9,217 nt of DNA from assembly GCA_022428035.1 (NCBI GenBank), contig JAKMDG010000114.1, forward strand, positions 1 to 9,217. Reading direction: 5' to 3'. This DNA comes from Longimicrobiales bacterium. GTDB taxonomy: Bacteria; Gemmatimonadota; Gemmatimonadetes; Longimicrobiales; Gaopeijiaceae. This document shows, one piece after another, positions 5,464-9,217 of the stretch. Position numbers and translations under genes: made by a program. The notes beneath the pieces were generated by a model. It made no database searches, was not told where the DNA came from, and was given only the letters and a program-made list of their open reading frames with translations. Every line of letters starts with the position of its first letter. The stretch's first letter is position 1.

Positions 5464-6363
5464 TCAGTCCTCCGAGAGCTGAGTCTCGGCCTGCATCCCC
5501 ATCGCATGATAGCCCTTGTCCACGTGCAGTGTCTCTCCCGTGATGCCAGACGCAAGCGGTGAGCAGAGAAAAGCTGCGGCGGAGCCGACCTCCTCTGCCG
5601 TATTCGCTTCGGGCAACGCGGCGTTCTGCTCGTAGTACTCGACCATCTTCTGGATAGTGCCAATCGCCTTGGCAGCACGGCTTGCGAGCGGGCCCGCGCT
5701 GATCGTGTTCACGCGGATGCCAAATCGGCGCCCGGCCTCGAATGCCAGTGTTCGAGTGTCTCCCTCCAGCGCAGCTTTCGCGGAGCTCATGCCGCCACCG
5801 TATCCGGGAATGACCCGCTCAGCGGCGAGGTAGGACAGAGAGACGACCGAGCCACCCGGCCGCATCAACGGGCCGAACCGCTGCACCATGCTCACGAGCG
5901 AATACGCACTCGCGCTGACGGCGTCGAGGTATCCGGAACGGCTCGTGTCGATGAGCGCGTTCTGGACCTCGGGACCGTTCGCGAGGGAATGCACCACGAT
6001 GTCGAGACAGTCGTCACCAAAATCGCCGTGGAGCGCATCGGCGACGCCCTGGATCGTGTACCCCTCGAGGTTTACGTAGCGCTTGTCCTCACGAATGTCG
6101 TCCGGAACGTCCTCGGGTGTGTCGAAGACTGCGTCGAGCGGATAGATGCGCTCGAACTCGATCTCGCCACCGCCGGGCAGTGAGATGTCGAGCTTCCCGC
6201 GCTCGAGGCTCTTCGTGAAGATCCGCATGGTGGGCGGCCACGTACCTACGCACACAGAGGCGCCGGCCTGTGCCAGGGCACGCACGATGGCCCACCCGTA
6301 TCCCTTGTCGTCGGCGATCCCGGCCACGAGCGCGCGCTTGCCGGTCAGATCGATGGAAAGCAT
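5464..6363 (-). CDS. fabI: Enoyl-[acyl-carrier-protein] reductase FabI, plant/long type
   Basis: NADH-dependent FabI catalyses the last reduction of each fatty-acid elongation cycle in the cytoplasm and is the triclosan target. The ATG at 6363 (299 residues) is chosen because GAGGAG lies seven bases upstream (6371-6376); an upstream ATG at 6408 would add 15 residues outside the family. The Rossmann fold opens with LVAGIADDKGYGWAI (about 12-26), followed by GTW. The long internal segment IYPLDAVFDTPEDVPDDI with KRYVNLEGYT is characteristic of plant chloroplast-type ENRs rather than the shorter E. coli form. HSLANGPEV (125-133) precedes the active site, SYLAAERVIPGYGGGMSSAK, with Tyr178, Tyr188 and Lys196. 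The Tyr-to-Lys gap has seven residues, as in plant enzymes, not six as in E. coli. The gene sits 69 bases after the exchanger stop and 15 bases before the aminotransferase. Confidence 0.95.
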   Translation of the reverse strand: MLSIDLTGKRALVAGIADDKGYGWAIVRALAQAGASVCVGTWPPTMRIFTKSLERGKLDISLPGGGEIEFERIYPLDAVFDTPEDVPDDIREDKRYVNLEGYTIQGVADALHGDFGDDCLDIVVHSLANGPEVQNALIDTSRSGYLDAVSASAYSLVSMVQRFGPLMRPGGSVVSLSYLAAERVIPGYGGGMSSAKAALEGDTRTLAFEAGRRFGIRVNTISAGPLASRAAKAIGTIQKMVEYYEQNAALPEANTAEEVGSAAAFLCSPLASGITGETLHVDKGYHAMGMQAETQLSED

Positions 6364-6432
6364 GAACCCACTCCTCGGAGGTGAAGGCCGGGTAAGGTAG
6401 ACGATCAACCGGTCTTGGCCGACCCCCTTCGA

Positions 6433-7395
6433 TTACAAGAGGAACAGCAAGGCGACCACATACGCCCCCAGAAGGATCCCGCCTTCCCAGCGATGAATTC
6501 TCCACCCACTCCGCAGTAGCGGCAGGAGGAGAAGCGAGAGCGCCATCACGGCGACCATTTCGTAGCGGATCAACTCCTGAGGAACCGGAATCGGCTGCAC
6601 GGCGGACGTGATGCCAAGAACAGCCGCGACGTTGAAGATGTTCGACCCGATCACGTTCCCGACAGCGATATCGGCCTCATTTCGGACTGCCGCGACGAGC
6701 GCCGTTGCGAGCTCCGGGAGTGACGTCCCAATCGCCACGACGGTGAGACCGGTGACGACTTGGGAGATCCCGAGTGCTCCTGCCACCTGCACGGCTCCTT
6801 CGACAATGCAGTACCCACCGAGCACGAGAGAGGCGGAGCCCGCCAGGACCAGCAGCACATCCGGTGGACGAATCAGCATCGACCGCGCGGTCGATGCCTT
6901 CATGAATTCCTCGTACTCATCGAGAATTTCCGGTGCTTCGTCACCTACAGTCTGGAAGACGAAGACGAGGTACCAGACGAGGGCGATCAGCAGGATGAAG
7001 CCATCGCCGCGCGACAGCATCCCGTCCCAACCGAGAGGGATCAGCGCCGCCGTCACGAGCAGCATGATGGGCGCCTCGCGCCACACGACGCGGCCGTGTA
7101 CTTCCAGTGGTCGGATGACGGACGTCAGGCCCAGGATCAGGCCGATGTTGGCGAGATTCGAGCCCATCACGTTACCTAACGCGAGGTCCGGGTTTCCACC
7201 GAACGCCGCGACGGTGCTGACGACCAGTTCGGGGGCTGACGTCCCGAAGGACACGACGGTCAGACCCACCACGATCGGGCTTACACCGAGGGTGGCCGAC
7301 AGGCGTGCTGAGCCGCGTACAAGCCACTCCGCGCCGTAGTACAGCACCCCCACGCCGATCGTGAGGAGCGCGACATGGAACGCGAGATCACCCAC
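6433..7395 (-). CDS. CaCA-family sodium/calcium exchanger (YrbG-like)
   Basis: This 320-residue membrane protein has the two inverted alpha repeats of cation/Ca2+ antiporters: GTSAPE (51-56) with GNVMGSN (74-80), and GTSLPE (223-228) with GNVIGSN (246-252). The acidic residues Glu56 and Glu228 lie in the ion-binding GTS.PE motifs. About ten hydrophobic segments are visible, separated in the middle by an acidic cytosolic loop (about 150-175, GDEAPEILDEYEEF). It should exchange Na+ (or H+) for Ca2+ across the inner membrane, but ion preference is not proven by sequence. The start is GTG at 7395: the translated N-terminus lines up with family members, and no ATG is nearby. It overlaps the polX stop by eight bases and lacks a clear ribosome site, so translation is probably coupled to polX. 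Confidence 0.92.
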   Translation of the reverse strand: MGDLAFHVALLTIGVGVLYYGAEWLVRGSARLSATLGVSPIVVGLTVVSFGTSAPELVVSTVAAFGGNPDLALGNVMGSNLANIGLILGLTSVIRPLEVHGRVVWREAPIMLLVTAALIPLGWDGMLSRGDGFILLIALVWYLVFVFQTVGDEAPEILDEYEEFMKASTARSMLIRPPDVLLVLAGSASLVLGGYCIVEGAVQVAGALGISQVVTGLTVVAIGTSLPELATALVAAVRNEADIAVGNVIGSNIFNVAAVLGITSAVQPIPVPQELIRYEMVAVMALSLLLLPLLRSGWRIHRWEGGILLGAYVVALLFLL

Positions 7396-9148
7396 GGCGA
7401 TTCAACCAGGCTCGAAAGTCAGCGAGGGAGCGGGTGTTCAGGACGTCGGCCGGCCTCAGCCAGCCACGCCGTGCCTGGTCGACCCCGAAGCGCATGTCGG
7501 CCAGGCCCCGTGGAGCGTGAGCGTCTGTGCTGATGACGACCGGAACGCCGAGCTCTTTCGCACGGTGTACGTGTGTATCCTTGAGGTCGAGCCGGTTCGG
7601 GTTCGCGTTCAGTTCGACCGCGACACCCAGGTCGGCTGCAGCTTCGAGCACGACTTCCACGTCCATCTCGAACGGCTCGCGCCGGTTGATCCGTCTCCCG
7701 GTCGGGTGCGCCAGAATGTCGACCGTGGGGTGTGACATCGCCTTGAGCACGCGATCGGTCATCGCGGAACGATCCATATCCATGAAGGAGTGGACCGAGA
7801 TGACTACCACGTCCAGCTCCTCAAGGATGTCGTCGGGCATATCGAGCGAACCATCCTTCAGAATGTCGATCTCGACACTCCGGAACAGCTCGATGCCCTC
7901 CACGCGCTCGCGGACCTCCTCGATCTCCTCCCACTGCTCACGGGCGCGCTCGGGTGTGAGTCCCTGCACCATCGCCATCGCCTGGCTGTGGTCCGTGACC
8001 GCGATGTACTCGTAGCCAAGCTCTCGGCAGGCCAGCGTCATCTCCTCGAGGGAGACGGCACCGTCGCTCCATGTAGAGTGCATCTGCAGATCACCCCGGA
8101 TCTGATCCAGGCTCACAAGCTCAGGGAGTTCGTTCGAGGCAGCGGCCTCTACTTCGCCCCGGTTCTCCCGGAGGACGGGTGGTGGCCAGACCATACCCAA
8201 CGCCTCGTAGACCCCCTCTTCCGTCTCCCCCGCGAGTCGTTCGCCATCTTCTTTCCCGAGGTCCCTCGGGTCCACGTCATCAGGGACGCGGAAGACGCCC
8301 CACTCGTTCACGCGCAGCCCCTGGCGCACCGCGCGCGTACGCACGGCCACATTGTGCTCTTTCGAACCCGTGAAGTACTGGAGGGCTGCGCCGAAGGACC
8401 GACCGGGGATCACGCGAAGATCGACCTGCAAGCCGGAATGGAGCAGGATCGAGCCTTTGGTCTCACCGGCACCCAGTACTCGAGCCACCCCGTTGTAGGA
8501 GACGAAACGAGCTACCACTTCAGTGCCGTCACCTTCGAAGCGTGCCAGGATGTCGACATCACCGATCGTCTCTTTTCGTCTCCGCAGGCTACCCGCTACC
8601 ACCGTCTCTTCGACCCCAGGCGTGGTGCGAACATGCTCTAGCACACCGGCGATCAGCTTCTCGGCCTCGTGGATCTGGAAGCGTCCCGTGTGTTTACGAT
8701 GGTCCTCGATCGACAGGCGGATCTTATCCGCGCTCTTCAGGCCGAAGCCGTCCAGCTGCTGGACGGTGCCCGCATTCAGTTCTGCCTCGAGGTCGTCAAC
8801 CGTCTTCACGTTCAGCTCGTCGAACAGTTTCCGCGCCTTCTTCGGGCCGACACCGTCGAGGCGTACCAGCTCGACAAGCGTGATCGGGATCTGAGCCGAG
8901 ACCTCCTCGAGTCGATTGATCCGACCCGTCTCGAGAAGCTCGGTGATATGCTTCGCGACACTCTTCCCGACGCCTGGGAGCGCAGTCAGGTCTTCATTGG
9001 CCTGGACCATGGACTGCAACGTCCGAGTGAGGCTGTCGATCGTTGCGACCGCGTTGCGGTAGGCGCGAATTCGGAATGGGCTCGCGCCCTGGATCTCGAG
9101 CAAGTCCGCGAGCGTCGTCAGCGTCCGGGCAATGTCGAGATTCTCCAT
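7388..9148 (-). CDS. polX: Bacterial family X DNA polymerase with PHP exonuclease domain (PolX)
   Basis: The 586-residue protein is a full-length bacterial/archaeal-type PolX for base-excision or end repair. The N-terminal 8-kDa-like region has helix-hairpin-helix motifs LPGVGKSVAKHI (57-68) and LDGVGPKKARKLF (97-109). The polymerase palm carries GSLRRRKETIGDVDIL with Asp197 and Asp199, and a third metal aspartate, Asp243, in QVDLRV. FTGSKEHN (259-266) is the family thumb motif. The C-terminal PHP domain (about 350-570) has DLQMHSTWSDG (353-363), TDHS (His387), EIDIL (Glu427), SVHSF (His453), AHPTGR (His481) and STDAHAP (Asp542, His544). The first metal histidine of the usual HxH is Gln355. 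The ATG directly follows the upstream stop (TGAATG), with GAGGGAGA seven bases before it, so it belongs to a longer operon. Its 3' end overlaps the exchanger gene. Confidence 0.96.
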   Translation of the reverse strand: MENLDIARTLTTLADLLEIQGASPFRIRAYRNAVATIDSLTRTLQSMVQANEDLTALPGVGKSVAKHITELLETGRINRLEEVSAQIPITLVELVRLDGVGPKKARKLFDELNVKTVDDLEAELNAGTVQQLDGFGLKSADKIRLSIEDHRKHTGRFQIHEAEKLIAGVLEHVRTTPGVEETVVAGSLRRRKETIGDVDILARFEGDGTEVVARFVSYNGVARVLGAGETKGSILLHSGLQVDLRVIPGRSFGAALQYFTGSKEHNVAVRTRAVRQGLRVNEWGVFRVPDDVDPRDLGKEDGERLAGETEEGVYEALGMVWPPPVLRENRGEVEAAASNELPELVSLDQIRGDLQMHSTWSDGAVSLEEMTLACRELGYEYIAVTDHSQAMAMVQGLTPERAREQWEEIEEVRERVEGIELFRSVEIDILKDGSLDMPDDILEELDVVVISVHSFMDMDRSAMTDRVLKAMSHPTVDILAHPTGRRINRREPFEMDVEVVLEAAADLGVAVELNANPNRLDLKDTHVHRAKELGVPVVISTDAHAPRGLADMRFGVDQARRGWLRPADVLNTRSLADFRAWLNRRG

Positions 9149-9217
9149 TCAACTGTCTCCCTCGAGCGATCCACCGTGCTCCTCGAGTCGCACGATGAAC
9201 TGATCGAAGTCCAGCAC
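9149..9217 (-). CDS. C-terminal end of an unidentified upstream gene (truncated by window edge)
   Basis: Reading the minus strand from the window edge, one frame stays open for 22 codons and ends at TGA (9151-9149), exactly abutting the polX ATG. The tail, VLDFDQFIVRLEEHGGSLEG plus DS, is acidic and too short to assign to a family. Zero spacing to polX and the placement of the polX ribosome site inside this tail suggest it is a real upstream operon member. Confidence 0.55.
   Translation of the reverse strand: MLDFDQFIVRLEEHGGSLEGDS

Noticed and set aside
6364..6408. N-terminal extension of FabI from an upstream ATG at 6408
   Set aside because: The added 15 residues do not belong to the family and the ATG at 6363 has a well-spaced GAGGAG ribosome site.

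Overview
This window looks like chromosomal DNA of a high-GC, Gram-negative-type bacterium. The best guess is Gemmatimonadota or a relative. That is inferred from the mix of a plant-type enoyl-ACP reductase, a PolX with a PHP domain, tRNAs without encoded CCA, and lipoproteins; no marker gene here settles it.

Region 1 (1-641, + strand) holds the last 50 codons of a FluC/CrcB fluoride channel, followed 26 bases later by a secreted lipoprotein with a septum-formation-type domain. Region 2 (about 642-1877, + strand) is visibly lower in GC than the rest. It holds a possible 64-residue lipoprotein and an unrecognised 240-residue soluble protein, and it abuts the 3' side of a tRNA operon, so it is the most accessory-looking part of the window. 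Region 3 (1984-2285, - strand) is a compact tRNA operon: a sigma-70-like promoter, a leader hairpin, tRNA-Glu(CTC), a long inter-tRNA hairpin, tRNA-Val(CAC) and a strong intrinsic terminator. Region 4 (2421-2717, + strand) is a lone pterin-4a-carbinolamine dehydratase-like gene whose active-site motif is incomplete.

Region 5 (2784-9217, - strand) is a tightly packed gene run. In transcription order it holds the C-terminal end of an unknown gene, PolX (DNA repair polymerase/nuclease), a CaCA-family Na+/Ca2+ exchanger, FabI (fatty-acid synthesis), a class III PLP aminotransferase, an exported serine lipase/esterase and a HAD phosphatase. Most junctions abut or overlap by 1-8 bases, which suggests cotranscription and translational coupling. 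The functions do not form one obvious pathway (repair, ion transport, lipid synthesis, lipid hydrolysis, amino-group transfer, phosphate hydrolysis), so this looks like a housekeeping operon.

I see no CRISPR array, transposase, integrase or recognised defence system. The points most worth a second look are the low-GC orphan beside the tRNAs, the hairpins built into the tRNA transcript, and the degenerate dehydratase active site.
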